The notes: a model not told the origin generated them from the letters alone. Counted from the first letter of the stretch, positions 8,670-18,688 are shown. The stretch: DNA of 64,000 nucleotides from Nocardia sp. NBC_01329 (GCF_035956715.1 NZ_CP108381.1:1984001-2048000), one strand, 5' to 3'. Numbers and translations are program-made.

Positions 8670-10052
8670 TCACCGATCCGGGCGGTCCCGGCCCAGCGGC
8701 GCGGTGCGCAGCGCGCCGTCGGGGGAGACGACGAGTCGCCAGTACCCGCCCTCCGGATCCCGCAGTACGACACCGGCATCGGCGTGGTCGGACACCCACG
8801 CCCCGCTGGCCAGCACCGAAGCCAGTCCGGCACCGTCGGGTGCGACGGCCCGTAGGATCTCCTCCCCGCCGTCGGCGCGGGCGGTGACCGGCCCGGTGAA
8901 CGTCGGCCGGTGGGTCTGACCGCGGCCGAGGACCTGCCAATTGCTGGGAAACACCCGGGGGCCGATCTCGCTGCCCGCGCCGGAGATCAGATTGACGGCG
9001 ATCCCCTCCGGGCAGCCCGCCTCGTCGATCCGCAGTTCGGCGGGGCTGCCGCCGGGGTCGGCGTCGAAGGCGATATTCGCCAGATACGGCTGGCGGCAGT
9101 AGATCAGGTCGATATCGCAGGAACGGGCCGCGACCTTGCAGTTCACCATGCCGAACTGGGAGGGTCCGCCCTGACCGGCAGCCCCCACCTGTACGGCGAT
9201 ATCGGCGCCCTCGAACCAGATGTTGGTGAGCCACCAGTTGTTGGCCGCGCCGTCGATGAAGAGATGACGGTCGGTGGTCGCCGGATCGTTGTCGGAGACG
9301 AATTCGCTGTTGGTGAGGGCCAACCCGGCGTTGTGATCATTTCCGGTGCCCAGGACGCCGATCCGATTACCGGAGAACTTCGACGACGTGACGTAGTTCT
9401 GGATGCACGAGGTGGCCAGTCCGACGCCGAAGTTGTTGATATCGCAGTCGATGAACGAGGTTCCGCCGGTATTCGCCTCCAGCACCACGCCTTTCTGGCC
9501 GGCGTAGCGGGGCCAGTTGTCGGCGAGGTGGTTACCTCGGATCAGGACGGTGTCGAAACTGCAGCGGAAGCATTCCGCGAGCCGTACCGCTGTGGCGTTC
9601 GGCCCCGACAGGTAGAAACCCAACCGCGCGAAGCGGATCCGCTGTTTGCCCTCCAGATCGACCAGGGTGGTGTCGCGATCGCAGAACACCGTGGTGACAT
9701 CCGCGCCGTCGCCGTACACGACGGAATGGTCCGGGAGATCGGGCCAGGCGGTGATCCGGTACTCGCCCGCCGGCAGGTAGACGACCGGTGGCGTGCCGTC
9801 GGTGCGGCACGCGGCGGCCAACGCCTCCGTATCGTCGGCCTTTCCGTCGCCGACGGCGCCGAAGGCGCGGATATCGCGGACGGTCGGCGACGCGGTCCCG
9901 GTCGCCATCACGATCGGCGCGGGTGGTGGACCCGATGCGGCCAACGGCACGGTGACGGCGCCGATCCCGGCCGCGCCGAGTCCGGCCGCGAGCAGATCAC
10001 GCCGTTGGATCCGGCGCCGGTCGGCCGGCTTCGCCCGATGTGCTTCGCTCAC
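8670..10052 (-). CDS. Exported right-handed beta-helix protein (pectate-lyase-superfamily type)
   Basis: About 460 residues. The N-terminus has a twin-arginine-like stretch (DRRRIQRRDLLAAGLGAAGIGAV), so export is likely. The segment IRAFGAVGDGKADDTEAL is the classic opening of GH28-related/pectate-lyase-3 proteins and is followed by beta-helix repeats (many N and D residues at turns). Such proteins cut or bind polysaccharide outside the cell. In Wzx/Wzy loci they often act as a lyase/hydrolase for the same polymer. I chose GTG 10052, which gives a GTGA overlap with the upstream gene stop; 10064 is an alternative. Confidence 0.75.
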   Translation of the reverse strand: MSEAHRAKPADRRRIQRRDLLAAGLGAAGIGAVTVPLAASGPPPAPIVMATGTASPTVRDIRAFGAVGDGKADDTEALAAACRTDGTPPVVYLPAGEYRITAWPDLPDHSVVYGDGADVTTVFCDRDTTLVDLEGKQRIRFARLGFYLSGPNATAVRLAECFRCSFDTVLIRGNHLADNWPRYAGQKGVVLEANTGGTSFIDCDINNFGVGLATSCIQNYVTSSKFSGNRIGVLGTGNDHNAGLALTNSEFVSDNDPATTDRHLFIDGAANNWWLTNIWFEGADIAVQVGAAGQGGPSQFGMVNCKVAARSCDIDLIYCRQPYLANIAFDADPGGSPAELRIDEAGCPEGIAVNLISGAGSEIGPRVFPSNWQVLGRGQTHRPTFTGPVTARADGGEEILRAVAPDGAGLASVLASGAWVSDHADAGVVLRDPEGGYWRLVVSPDGALRTAPLGRDRPDR

Positions 10053-11518
10053 GACCGCCGCCACCAGGTCCGCCGGGGCGTTACCGCCACCACGCCCGAT
10101 ACTTTCGCGCCGGCCGCGGTCAAACCGGTGAGTGCCGACTCGATTCGGTCGCGGCGCGCGCTACCCAGCCGGACCACTCCGGCGGTGCCGGTCGCCCCGG
10201 GAGCCACGGCGGCGGCGTCCGCGGGCGCGATATCGACGACCACGCGATCGAATCGTTTCGCGACGTCGCTCAGGAGCGTCTCGAATCGAGTGGAGGCCAG
10301 CAGATCCTGGGTGCGGTCATCGGCTTTGCCGAGTGCCAGGACGACCACAGATCGCTCCGGCCACAGTACGAAGGCCTCGTCGATGTGGATATCCTCCCGC
10401 AGGACGGCGGCCAAACCGTCCGCGGCGCGCGCACCGGTCTTGGCGGGGACAGCAGGGGCGGCCGCGGGCAGATCGTCGAGGGGAGCGGCCGGTGCGGTCC
10501 GCAGATCCAGCTTGACCGTCGGCGGATCGAAGATCTCTCCGCGTACCACCGCCGACGTGCGTCCGGACGCGGCGGTCACCAGCTCCTGAGACGGATTCGG
10601 GTCGCGGACCGGCCATTCACCGTTCGGCGCCGGCAGTTGGAGCAGTGATTCGGGCAGCAGCGTGGAGACACCGTGGCCGGAGGTGTTCGCATCGATCACC
10701 AGAACCTCGGCGCCGGTGGCCCCCAGCATCGATGCGGCGCCGAGTACCAGGGCAGGTTCGGATCGCCCGTCCAAGACGGTGACGACCAGCCGCCCGGCCT
10801 CGGGCAGCCGTGCCCGCAGCGCTCGCAGATCGGCCGGTTCCCGGTCGGTGCCGAGTGCGACCGTGCCCAGTACCGGCTGTCCGAGCGCGGCGAGTTCCGC
10901 ACCGTCGCGCACCCGCCTGTTCAGCCGGTCCAGTAGATATGCGACGACCGCGCCGAGCAGCAGCCCCGCGAGCGCGCCGACGGCGTACAACCGGGACCCG
11001 CCCGGCCCGCCGGCCTCGGCGGGGGCCTGCGCCGCGTCGACCACCGCGACCCGCGCGGCCGGGGCGGCGGTGACCTCGATGGTCTCCAGTTCGTCGACGA
11101 GCGCGCGGAACTGGGCGACCACCTGGTCGGTGAGCACCCGACTGGTCTCCGCGTCCTCGTCGGTCACCGATACCCGGATCAGCGAGGTCGCCGGTGGGGT
11201 GTCGGCGGTGATCGCGGCGCGGAGTTCCTCGCGGTCCAGATTCAGGCCGAGTTGGCCGATGACGCGGTCCACCACATGATCGCTGGTGATCAGCTCGAGA
11301 TAGGACCGCACCCGCTGCTGGGCGGCCAGGCCTCCCTGGTAGGAGTCGGCGACCGAGGTACCGGTCGCCATCGATATGTACAGAGTGCTGTTGGCCGTAT
11401 ACGTCGTCGGCGTCGATTCGACCTGGTACGCCGCCAGACCCACACCGAGCGCCACACCCGCCAGCAGCACCGCCCAGTAGCGGCGCAGCAGGCGCAGGTA
11501 GTCGGGCAGTTCCATCAT
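10049..11518 (-). CDS. Wzz/Wzc-like polysaccharide copolymerase lacking a kinase motif
   Basis: 489 residues. The layout is that of bacterial copolymerases: helix 1 near residues 14-30, a periplasmic-side Wzz domain with coiled-coil character, and helix 2 near residues 175-193 just before a cytoplasmic domain. The cytoplasmic part keeps the P-loop fold shape (VTVLDGRSEPALVLGAASML, VLVIDAN). The Walker A position reads GRSEPAL instead of GxxGxGKS/T, and no tyrosine-rich tail is present, so BY-kinase activity is unlikely. It probably sets chain length with the Wzy next door. ATG 11518 overlaps the polymerase stop (ATGA). Confidence 0.75.
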   Translation of the reverse strand: MMELPDYLRLLRRYWAVLLAGVALGVGLAAYQVESTPTTYTANSTLYISMATGTSVADSYQGGLAAQQRVRSYLELITSDHVVDRVIGQLGLNLDREELRAAITADTPPATSLIRVSVTDEDAETSRVLTDQVVAQFRALVDELETIEVTAAPAARVAVVDAAQAPAEAGGPGGSRLYAVGALAGLLLGAVVAYLLDRLNRRVRDGAELAALGQPVLGTVALGTDREPADLRALRARLPEAGRLVVTVLDGRSEPALVLGAASMLGATGAEVLVIDANTSGHGVSTLLPESLLQLPAPNGEWPVRDPNPSQELVTAASGRTSAVVRGEIFDPPTVKLDLRTAPAAPLDDLPAAAPAVPAKTGARAADGLAAVLREDIHIDEAFVLWPERSVVVLALGKADDRTQDLLASTRFETLLSDVAKRFDRVVVDIAPADAAAVAPGATGTAGVVRLGSARRDRIESALTGLTAAGAKVSGVVAVTPRRTWWRRS

Positions 11519-12942
11519 TGTCTTCCTTCGCTTCCCACGCTCGCGCCGACCGGTTCCGCGGCGGGGCCGGTCGGTAGTTCTCCATCAGGTTCGCCGGGCG
11601 GTCCGGGCGGTCCGTGTGCGCGCCGCCAGTGCCCCACTGCCAGCCGCACCAGCCACGCCAGGACCACGACCTGCAGATATTTGCCGAGTGTTTCGGCGCT
11701 GCCGAGCATGCCGCGCTCGAACACCACCGGGACCTCGATCAACGCGATACCGAACAGCACCGGTACCAGATGGCGCGCATACAGCGACCGCGCCCATGCG
11801 ACCAGGACGACCGCGGTGAACGCTACCCCGACGACGACCCCCGGCAGGCCGCCGATCACGTAGCCCTCACTGATATTGCCCTCCGCCAGCGATACCGATA
11901 CCTGGCTCATATCGACCGAGGCGCCGCGCACCTCGCTCGCCCAGGCGGTCCCGGCGTGCAGTTTCTCCTCCGCCAGCAATTGGGTCGGCACCATGCTGCG
12001 GGTCAGATGTCCCACCACCTCGCCGGGGCTCAGCCATGATTCCGGGCCCACATAGTAGGCGTCGGTCGCGGCCTCGAGCAGATCGAACCGGCGGAGCAGA
12101 CTGAGGAACGGACGCACTCCGTCGGGGTAGGCGCCGTCGACAGCGGCGGCCTCCGCGCGCAGATACGGCGAGGTCTTCAAGGATTGCAGTGTGTCGAAGC
12201 CGGCGATACCGGTCACCGATACCGCCCCGATGCCGAGAACTTTGGCACGGGTCCAGCCGGTGAGCGCGAACCGTACCGCCACCGCCAGCGCGGCCCCGAG
12301 GATCGGTGTCTTCGACTCGGTGGCCGTGGTCCACCACAGTTCACCCATCATCAGCACACCCAGGACGGCGATCGTCGCGGATTGCCGTGGCGGCCGCGCG
12401 AAGACGATCAGTCCGACCGCGCCGAGAATCGCGGGCATGGTGAGCAGACTCAGGACCGGCGACGAACTCTGCACATCACCGGCCTGTCCGGCCGCGCCGG
12501 AGGCGACGCTGAACAGCCGCGCGAAAGTACCCAGTGCGTACAGCACCCACAGGGTGGCGATCAGATCCGGATCGCCGGCCAGTGGAGCCCGCCCGGGCCG
12601 CGGCCGGCGCCGCGTCCACAGTGCGAAGCCGAGGACGATCAGCGCGTAGACGGTGAGACCGAACGCCACCGGGCGCAGGGCCGCCTCGATGCCCACGTCG
12701 TAACCGATTTCGGCCAGCCGCGGGTCGGCGACATTGTCGCCGAAACGCGGTTCGGGGCGCACGATCAGCAGGACCACCGGGCGCGCGACATAGGACATCG
12801 CCCAATACAGCGCCTGCGCGATCAGCAGCACCCGCAGGACACCGTGGGTGAGCAGCGCGGCGATCACCATCGTCGTCAGCGCCGCGACGACGATCAGCAG
12901 CGGCCCGTTCGAGGTGAGCAGATCCGGGATCAGCATCGGCAC
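11515..12942 (-). CDS. Wzy-like polysaccharide polymerase
   Basis: 475 residues, dominated by about ten hydrophobic segments with a longer extracytoplasmic loop around residues 265-345 (GSLKTSPYLR type region through GNISEGYVIGG). This is the usual topology of O-antigen/capsule polymerases, which have little sequence conservation. Assignment rests on topology, size and its place between the copolymerase, flippase and glycosyltransferases. It would join lipid-linked repeat units on the outer face of the membrane. The start is GTG 12942 or ATG 12936. The C-terminal 35 residues are Pro/Gly-rich. Confidence 0.65.
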   Translation of the reverse strand: MPMLIPDLLTSNGPLLIVVAALTTMVIAALLTHGVLRVLLIAQALYWAMSYVARPVVLLIVRPEPRFGDNVADPRLAEIGYDVGIEAALRPVAFGLTVYALIVLGFALWTRRRPRPGRAPLAGDPDLIATLWVLYALGTFARLFSVASGAAGQAGDVQSSSPVLSLLTMPAILGAVGLIVFARPPRQSATIAVLGVLMMGELWWTTATESKTPILGAALAVAVRFALTGWTRAKVLGIGAVSVTGIAGFDTLQSLKTSPYLRAEAAAVDGAYPDGVRPFLSLLRRFDLLEAATDAYYVGPESWLSPGEVVGHLTRSMVPTQLLAEEKLHAGTAWASEVRGASVDMSQVSVSLAEGNISEGYVIGGLPGVVVGVAFTAVVLVAWARSLYARHLVPVLFGIALIEVPVVFERGMLGSAETLGKYLQVVVLAWLVRLAVGHWRRAHGPPGPPGEPDGELPTGPAAEPVGASVGSEGRQ

Positions 12943-12960
12943 CGTCCCGCGGGCCCCGAA

Positions 12961-13965
12961 TCAATCCAGCGCACGCAGGATCTCCTTCGCCCGGTCGGTG
13001 TAGGTGTGCCCGCCCTCGATGATCCGCCGGTACCCGGCCTCGGCGGTTTTCGCCGACTGTTCCGGATACAACGCGCAACGTTCCAGGATCTCGTCGAGTT
13101 CGTCCCGGCTGGAGAACAGGAACGCCTCGGTCCCGTCGTCGAGCAGTTCGGCGTGTTCGTCGGTGCGTTCACCGACGAACAACCCCCCCGAGGCCGGTAC
13201 CTCGAAGGTGCGACAGGTGTGGGTATCGCGGTTCTCGGAGTTGAGCAGCACCAGATTCGCCGTCACCGACGCGACCGCGATCGCGAAGTCCTCGCCGTAC
13301 ACCGGTCCCGCGACGGCAGCGCGGGTCGTCTGCAGCTGCCGCACCCGGCGCCACCCGGGTCCGCGCACCAGCAGTTGTGATCCGTAGGTGCGTGCCAGCG
13401 ATACGATGCCGGGCCGGCGGTCGGGGCGGCACGCGCCGATGAAACCGACCAGGAACTGCCGGGTTCCGCGCCGGGCAGCCGGATGATGCCAGGCCGGGTC
13501 GTAGGCGCTGCGCACGAACAGGGTCCGGGAGACTCCGCGAGCGGCGAATTCTGGCAGATTGTGTCGTTTGGTGGTGACCACCATGTCCCATTCGGATTCG
13601 TGGGCCAGATAGTCCGCGGTGGTGTTCTCCGGATTCGAGACGTCGTCGGGGCTGTAGTGCACATGCATCGCGGCCGGGATCTCCAGCAGCCGGGTCTGGT
13701 CCAGGAACACCGATTTGAAGCCGAACACCAGGTCCGGATGTAGTTCGGCGGCGGCCCGCTCCAGCCGGGTGTGCACCCGGTCCACCGTCCACGGCGCCCG
13801 CCGCTCCCCGGTTTTCGCATACGACCACGACGGTGACAGCCGCGGCGGCAGGGTCACCGGTGTGGAGTCGACCACGATCACCTCATGGCCGAGCCGGCGG
13901 AACCCTTCGGCGAGCGAGCGGGCGTTGCTGCCGAGCCAGTCGTCGCCGACGAACAGAATCTTCAT
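12961..13965 (-). CDS. CgeB-like glycosyltransferase
   Basis: 334 residues from ATG 13965 (MKILFVGDDWLGSN). The GT-B-like C-terminal half contains VGFIGACRPDR, LNSENRDTHTCRTFEVPASGGLFVGERT and a terminal Y..II..GHTYTDRA segment. These are typical of the CgeB/spore-protein YkvP family of glycosyltransferases seen in polysaccharide loci. Its start codon overlaps the flippase stop (ATGA, 13962-13965). Donor and acceptor are unknown. Confidence 0.75.
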   Translation of the reverse strand: MKILFVGDDWLGSNARSLAEGFRRLGHEVIVVDSTPVTLPPRLSPSWSYAKTGERRAPWTVDRVHTRLERAAAELHPDLVFGFKSVFLDQTRLLEIPAAMHVHYSPDDVSNPENTTADYLAHESEWDMVVTTKRHNLPEFAARGVSRTLFVRSAYDPAWHHPAARRGTRQFLVGFIGACRPDRRPGIVSLARTYGSQLLVRGPGWRRVRQLQTTRAAVAGPVYGEDFAIAVASVTANLVLLNSENRDTHTCRTFEVPASGGLFVGERTDEHAELLDDGTEAFLFSSRDELDEILERCALYPEQSAKTAEAGYRRIIEGGHTYTDRAKEILRALD

Positions 13966-15434
13966 CGCGTCCCTCTTCTCTCCGCGTCGGCGGGCAGGGT
14001 GCTGCCCGCGGCGCGTTCCCGCACGATCAGTGCGCGCATCCGCGCGAGATACCAGATCGCCACCGCGAATTCCGCGGCTACGATCCCGGCCGCCAGCGTC
14101 CACACCGAGTGGGTACGCAGGGTGAGCAGCAGTGCGCATCCGGCCACGACCGTGCCGGTGGCCGACCCGATCAGTACCCCGACGGTGTCCTGACGCACCG
14201 GCAGGATCGCGGTGGTGACGAACGAGGTCACGGTGGTGGCCGGCAGGATCAGCGCTTCCAGGCGCAGGACCCCGGCCGCGCCGCTGAACTCGTCGCCGAA
14301 CACCAGTCCGATCACCAGTGGCGCCGCCACCCACAGCGCCGCGGTCGCGACACACGCCGCCGCCACGCAGACACCGAGCGCGCGCAGGGCATCGGGCCAG
14401 AAGCGTTCGTCGCCGCCGCGTTTGGCCATCCGGGGTAGCAGGGCGAAACCGATCGGGTCCAGCAGCGATTGCACCGCGCGCACCAATCGGTCCGAGGCGG
14501 AGTACAGGCCGAGCGAGGCAGCGTTGAGTACCGCGCCATAGACGGCCGCCGCACCCTGCCCGTAACTTGTGACCAGCAGACGCCCCGTCACCACCGGCAG
14601 CGCCGCGCGGATCAGTTTCCAGGCTCCGCGTGGCCGCCCGGGCGCGCCGAACTCGCGCCAGGTATCCCACCAGGTGAGCGCGAGGCTGATCACCGAGGAA
14701 CCGAGCAGGCACAGCATCGCCATCGCGGCGGTCGGGAACCGGGGCAGCAGCGTGAGCAGCAGGACGAGGTAGCCGACCCGGGCAATCGACTGGTACAGGG
14801 TGGAAGCGCCGAACCGGCCCTGGCCGATCAGCACCCAGTCCTCCGACATCGACCAGAAGCCGCCGACGAACAACCCCAGCAGGACCATGCCCAGGTAGTC
14901 CGGCGCACCCGCGGGCACCGCCGTCACCAGTGCTGCCGCGAGCACTCCGAGAATGCCGCCCCGGATGGCCAGGTAGGTACCCCGGGTGTGGTTCACCATG
15001 TCCCGGTCGGTACCCGATTCCTGGACGCGCGCGGCCAGATACGAGGTGATTCCCAGGTCCACGATCAGCGAGCCGAGGAAGTACGCCGACATCCCGATGG
15101 CCAGCAGACCCATCCCCGCGGCGCCGAGCATGCGCGCGATCAGCGGCAGCGTCGCCACGGTGACCAGGTACTGGCCGTACTTCCCGAAGCTGACGTAGGC
15201 GATATCGCGCAGTACCGTCGCGAGTTCGCGTACCCGTGCCGATTTGGTCCGCGGGCCCGGATCCTCCGGCGGGACAATCGTGATGACCGGGAGTTTCTCG
15301 GTCGGCCAGTCGGCGAAAGCCGGGATGATCTCGGTCGGCAGATCGTAGTCGGGGACGCGCAGGCCGTCCATCGACACCGGGTAGTGCCGGTGGACGATGC
15401 GGATCGGGATGGTGTGCTGGTCGGGCGGATTCAT
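13962..15434 (-). CDS. Wzx-type polysaccharide flippase
   Basis: 490 residues with an approximately 70-residue soluble N-terminal extension and then about 12-14 hydrophobic helices (FGKYGQYLVTVATLPLIARMLGAAGMG begins the first bundle). The pattern matches the MATE/polysaccharide-transporter superfamily. It moves the undecaprenyl-linked repeat unit across the membrane. It sits directly upstream of a glycosyltransferase and overlaps both neighbours by 4 nt. The long N-terminal extension containing HYPVSMDG and TIVPPEDPGPR is unusual for Wzx; start ATG 15434 is supported by the ATGA overlap. Confidence 0.8.
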   Translation of the reverse strand: MNPPDQHTIPIRIVHRHYPVSMDGLRVPDYDLPTEIIPAFADWPTEKLPVITIVPPEDPGPRTKSARVRELATVLRDIAYVSFGKYGQYLVTVATLPLIARMLGAAGMGLLAIGMSAYFLGSLIVDLGITSYLAARVQESGTDRDMVNHTRGTYLAIRGGILGVLAAALVTAVPAGAPDYLGMVLLGLFVGGFWSMSEDWVLIGQGRFGASTLYQSIARVGYLVLLLTLLPRFPTAAMAMLCLLGSSVISLALTWWDTWREFGAPGRPRGAWKLIRAALPVVTGRLLVTSYGQGAAAVYGAVLNAASLGLYSASDRLVRAVQSLLDPIGFALLPRMAKRGGDERFWPDALRALGVCVAAACVATAALWVAAPLVIGLVFGDEFSGAAGVLRLEALILPATTVTSFVTTAILPVRQDTVGVLIGSATGTVVAGCALLLTLRTHSVWTLAAGIVAAEFAVAIWYLARMRALIVRERAAGSTLPADAERRGTR

Positions 15435-16585
15435 CGTGCGCGGACCGCCCGCCGTCCGGTGACCTGCTCGAGCAGCCCGGTGACCGCCTGCGCGGTGGCC
15501 GCGATCCCGAAGTCGGCGCTGCGCTCGCGTGCGGCCGCGCTCAGCCGGGTGCGCAGGGCCGGATCCGCGATGAGCCGGTCCAGCGCGGCCGCGAGCGCGA
15601 CCGGGTCACCGGGTGGGACGAGAATGCCGTCGATGTCGTGATGGACGATCTCGGTGGGCCCACCGGCATCCGCCGCCACGACCGCGCAGCCGGCGGCCAT
15701 GGCCTCCACCACGACCTGACCGAAGGGTTCGGCGATCACCGAGCAGTGCACCGCGATATCGGCCTGCGCGAAGTAGCATCCGGGATCGTCTACATGCCCG
15801 ACGAATTCGACCGGCAACCCCAGTTCGGCGACGGTGCGGTCCAACTCGGCACGGTAGTCCTGCTCGCCGAAGAAAGTGCCGCCCACCAAGTGGACGGCGG
15901 CCGGCCGGTGGCGCAGCAGGGACAGTGCGCGCAGCAGGACTTCCTGACCCTTCCAGGGGGTGAGGCGTCCGACCATGGCGATCCGGACCGCGCCGGGTTC
16001 GCGCTGCGGCACCCGGGACGGGTTCGCGACGGGCTCGACGCCCGGATAGGCGATCACCGCGACCCGGCCCCGGGTGTAGAGGGTGCGCAGGGTGGACCGG
16101 CTGTTGGCGACGACGCCGTGCGCCGTCACCCACCCGAGCACCCGCAGCGCGACGGCCAGAATCCGGCCGAAATATTCACCGCTCACCCGGTCGTGGACCT
16201 GCCAGATCAGCGGCACCCCGGCCCGGCGTGCGGCCACCGCACCCATCAGCAGTGCCTTCGTGCTCTGCGCGACCACCACATCGGCGCCGTCCGACCGCAC
16301 GATCGCGCCGAGCCGGGCACCCAGCCGGATCAAGCCGGTCGCTCCGGTGAGCAACCGCAGCGGCCCGGATCCGGCGACGGTCAGCGCGGTGCTGTCGAAA
16401 GCGTTACCGCACACGGTGACCGGAATCCGGCGGGCGCGCAGGCGATCCACCAGCGGTCCCGCCGCGGTGAGCAGTACCGAGGGGTCCACTACGCCACCTC
16501 GGCGCAATTCGGTCAGTAGCCGCAGCGTCGCGAGTTCGGCACCGGAGGGCGCGGCGGTATGGGTGAGGAATACGGCGCGGATCAT
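15431..16585 (-). CDS. GT4 family glycosyltransferase
   Basis: 384 residues from ATG 16585 (MIRAVFLTHTAAPSGAE). It shows the GT-B signature IAMVGRLTPWKGQEVLLRAL and the donor-site motif AEPFGQVVVEAMAAGCAVVA. A retaining cytoplasmic glycosyltransferase acting on the lipid-linked intermediate is expected. The 4-nt overlaps on both sides (16582-16585 and 15431-15434) tie it to the next glycosyltransferase and to the flippase. Confidence 0.85.
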   Translation of the reverse strand: MIRAVFLTHTAAPSGAELATLRLLTELRRGGVVDPSVLLTAAGPLVDRLRARRIPVTVCGNAFDSTALTVAGSGPLRLLTGATGLIRLGARLGAIVRSDGADVVVAQSTKALLMGAVAARRAGVPLIWQVHDRVSGEYFGRILAVALRVLGWVTAHGVVANSRSTLRTLYTRGRVAVIAYPGVEPVANPSRVPQREPGAVRIAMVGRLTPWKGQEVLLRALSLLRHRPAAVHLVGGTFFGEQDYRAELDRTVAELGLPVEFVGHVDDPGCYFAQADIAVHCSVIAEPFGQVVVEAMAAGCAVVAADAGGPTEIVHHDIDGILVPPGDPVALAAALDRLIADPALRTRLSAAARERSADFGIAATAQAVTGLLEQVTGRRAVRAR

Positions 16586-17676
16586 CCGGTCAGCTCCCGG
16601 TACAGGGCGATATGCCGGTCGGCGGCCGCGGCCCAGGAGAAGGTCTCCGCATGGGCCCGGCAGCGGTCCGGGCCGGGTATCGCGCCGTGGAGGGCGTCGC
16701 CCAGCCGGGTGGCTAGTGCGTCGGCGTCGCCCGGAGTCACGATCAGCGTCGGGTCCAGGTCGCGAACCGAATCGGGCAGGCCACCGCAACCGGTGACGAC
16801 CGGGGCGCGGCCGGCCGCCAGCGATTCCAGTGCGATCAGTCCGAAACCCTCGAGCGCGACCGACGGCACCACGGTGACCGCCGCTCGCGCGTACCAGCCG
16901 GTGAGTTCGGCATCGGTGACCCGGCCGGTGAATGTGACACTCGGACCCAGATCGCGAGCCTGTTCCCGCAGCCCGGATTCCGCTGTTCCGGTGCCGACCA
17001 GTATCAGCCGGGCCGTGGGGTGGGCGGCGCGCACCGCGGGCCACGCGCGCAACAGGACATCGATACCCATCCGGTGTTCGAGGCGCCGCACGCACAGGAC
17101 CACCGGCGCGGTGGGTTCGGGTGCGGGAGCCGGGCGGAAACGGTCCAGATCGACACCCGGCGCGATCACCGTCACCGCATCCGGTCGCACCTTGTAGTCG
17201 TGCACCAGCAGATCCCGGAAATGCGTGGACAGCACCACGAATTTGTCGGCGGGCCGGGCCCGTAGACGTTCCAGCGCGTATTTCGCGCCGGCGGCCGGCG
17301 CACTGCTGCCCGCCGCCCGGCTCTCCGCTGCCCAGGGCCCGTGGAAATGCACCACCAGATGCCCGGCGCGGCTGTCGCGCACGGGCGGTCCGTACAGCGT
17401 GAAATGCCGGTCCAGTACGGCCGCCCGGCCCGGTGCCGCGGCCCACCGGTCGCGGTACGCGGTGCGCGCCCGACGCCAGGTGGAGCCGCCGACCGGCCCC
17501 CACGACAGCCCACCGGCCGGTGCCGTGCCGAACGCGGCGGCCGACACCTCGATCTCGGAACGGGCGGTCAGTGCCCCGAAGAGATCGGTGAAATACCGGT
17601 TCAGCCCACCCGGTGCGGCGCCGAACCACTCGGCGCCGGTCATATGTACGCGCGGCGGCGGAGCTGTCACGGTCAT
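16582..17676 (-). CDS. GT4 family glycosyltransferase
   Basis: 364 residues from ATG 17676 (ATGA overlap with the upstream GT2 gene). Key segments are GAAPGGLNRY at the acceptor side, VLCVRRLEHRMGIDVLLRAW and ALEGFGLIALESLAAGRAPVV at the donor site. The arrangement RRLEHRMG, in place of GRLxxxKG, recurs in mannosyltransferase-like actinobacterial GT4 enzymes. The exact sugar is unknown. Confidence 0.85.
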   Translation of the reverse strand: MTVTAPPPRVHMTGAEWFGAAPGGLNRYFTDLFGALTARSEIEVSAAAFGTAPAGGLSWGPVGGSTWRRARTAYRDRWAAAPGRAAVLDRHFTLYGPPVRDSRAGHLVVHFHGPWAAESRAAGSSAPAAGAKYALERLRARPADKFVVLSTHFRDLLVHDYKVRPDAVTVIAPGVDLDRFRPAPAPEPTAPVVLCVRRLEHRMGIDVLLRAWPAVRAAHPTARLILVGTGTAESGLREQARDLGPSVTFTGRVTDAELTGWYARAAVTVVPSVALEGFGLIALESLAAGRAPVVTGCGGLPDSVRDLDPTLIVTPGDADALATRLGDALHGAIPGPDRCRAHAETFSWAAAADRHIALYRELTG

Positions 17677-18509
17677 CGGCGCGATCCGATCCGGTCGCCG
17701 AGGAACTGCCCCGTTCGTATCCGCAGTCGCTCCAGCGCCGTGCGGGCCAGCCGCAGATCGCCGATGGTCACATCCAGCGGTGAGAGCAGCAGCGGGCAGT
17801 CCCTGGCCAGCCGGTGGTGGAAACGGAGCGTCTCGCTCAATTTGCTCACTGTCGAGGTGCGCGCGCACAGATTGAACGACGAGGCACGCCATGCCGCCGC
17901 CACCTCGGTCAGCCCGAAGAACAGCCCGAACTGTCCTACCCGCGCGAACAGATCGACATCCATGGGGAACACCAGATCTCCGCGTAACCCACCGACTCGG
18001 TCGAAGTGTTCGCGCCGGAACATCGCGGCGGCGGTGGGCCCGAAATCGGCCGGGCCCCGCCGCACGATGGTGCGGGCCAGCGCCCGGGAGGTGTGGACTC
18101 CGTCGAGACCGGGCAGACCGAGTCCGGTCTCCACCAGTTCACCCTGTTCGTCGATTACCTGGAATCGGCTGGAGCTGATCGCGAACGCTGGATCCTGCAT
18201 CACCTCGAGCTGCGCCGCGAGCGAACCGGGCAACAGGATATCGTCGGCGCACACTACTTTCACCAGATCTCCGGTGGACAGCGCGATCGCGCGGTTCCAG
18301 TTGTCCCCGATGGCCAGCGTGGTGGCGTTGCGTTCGATCCGTATCCGCGGGTCGGCGAAGGACGCGGCGATCTCACCGGTGGCGTCGGTGCTCGCATTGT
18401 CGAGCACCACCAGTTCGAAGTCGATGTCCTGGCTCAGAATCGAACGCAGCGTCTGTTCGAGAGTCCGTTCTGCCTCGAAGGCCGGGACACAGACCGACAC
18501 GCTGACCAC
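17673..18509 (-). CDS. GT2 family glycosyltransferase
   Basis: 278 residues from GTG 18509 with AAAGGA about 7 nt upstream. It opens VSVSVCVPAFEAERTLEQTLRSIL and has the GT-A nucleotide site LVVLDNASTDATGE plus the metal-binding CADDIL (DXD-like). It is an inverting transferase, probably adding one sugar of the repeat unit or a side branch. It heads the run of overlapped minus-strand genes down to 5.5 kb. The 179-nt gap above it (18510-18688) could hold the promoter for that run. Confidence 0.85.
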   Translation of the reverse strand: MVSVSVCVPAFEAERTLEQTLRSILSQDIDFELVVLDNASTDATGEIAASFADPRIRIERNATTLAIGDNWNRAIALSTGDLVKVVCADDILLPGSLAAQLEVMQDPAFAISSSRFQVIDEQGELVETGLGLPGLDGVHTSRALARTIVRRGPADFGPTAAAMFRREHFDRVGGLRGDLVFPMDVDLFARVGQFGLFFGLTEVAAAWRASSFNLCARTSTVSKLSETLRFHHRLARDCPLLLSPLDVTIGDLRLARTALERLRIRTGQFLGDRIGSRR

Positions 18510-18688
18510 TGGTGATCCTTTCGATGAATATGGAGAGATACGCCGAGGGGATTTCGGCGTATCCGAGGGGAACCGATTTCGCTGTCCGGTGACCGCAGGT
18601 GTGCAGGGGCCGGGAACTAGTGGAATTCGAGGAACGGCCGGCGTGCGAAGGAGCAGTGGTCCGCACACCCGGCGTTGGTTCGCGAGCG

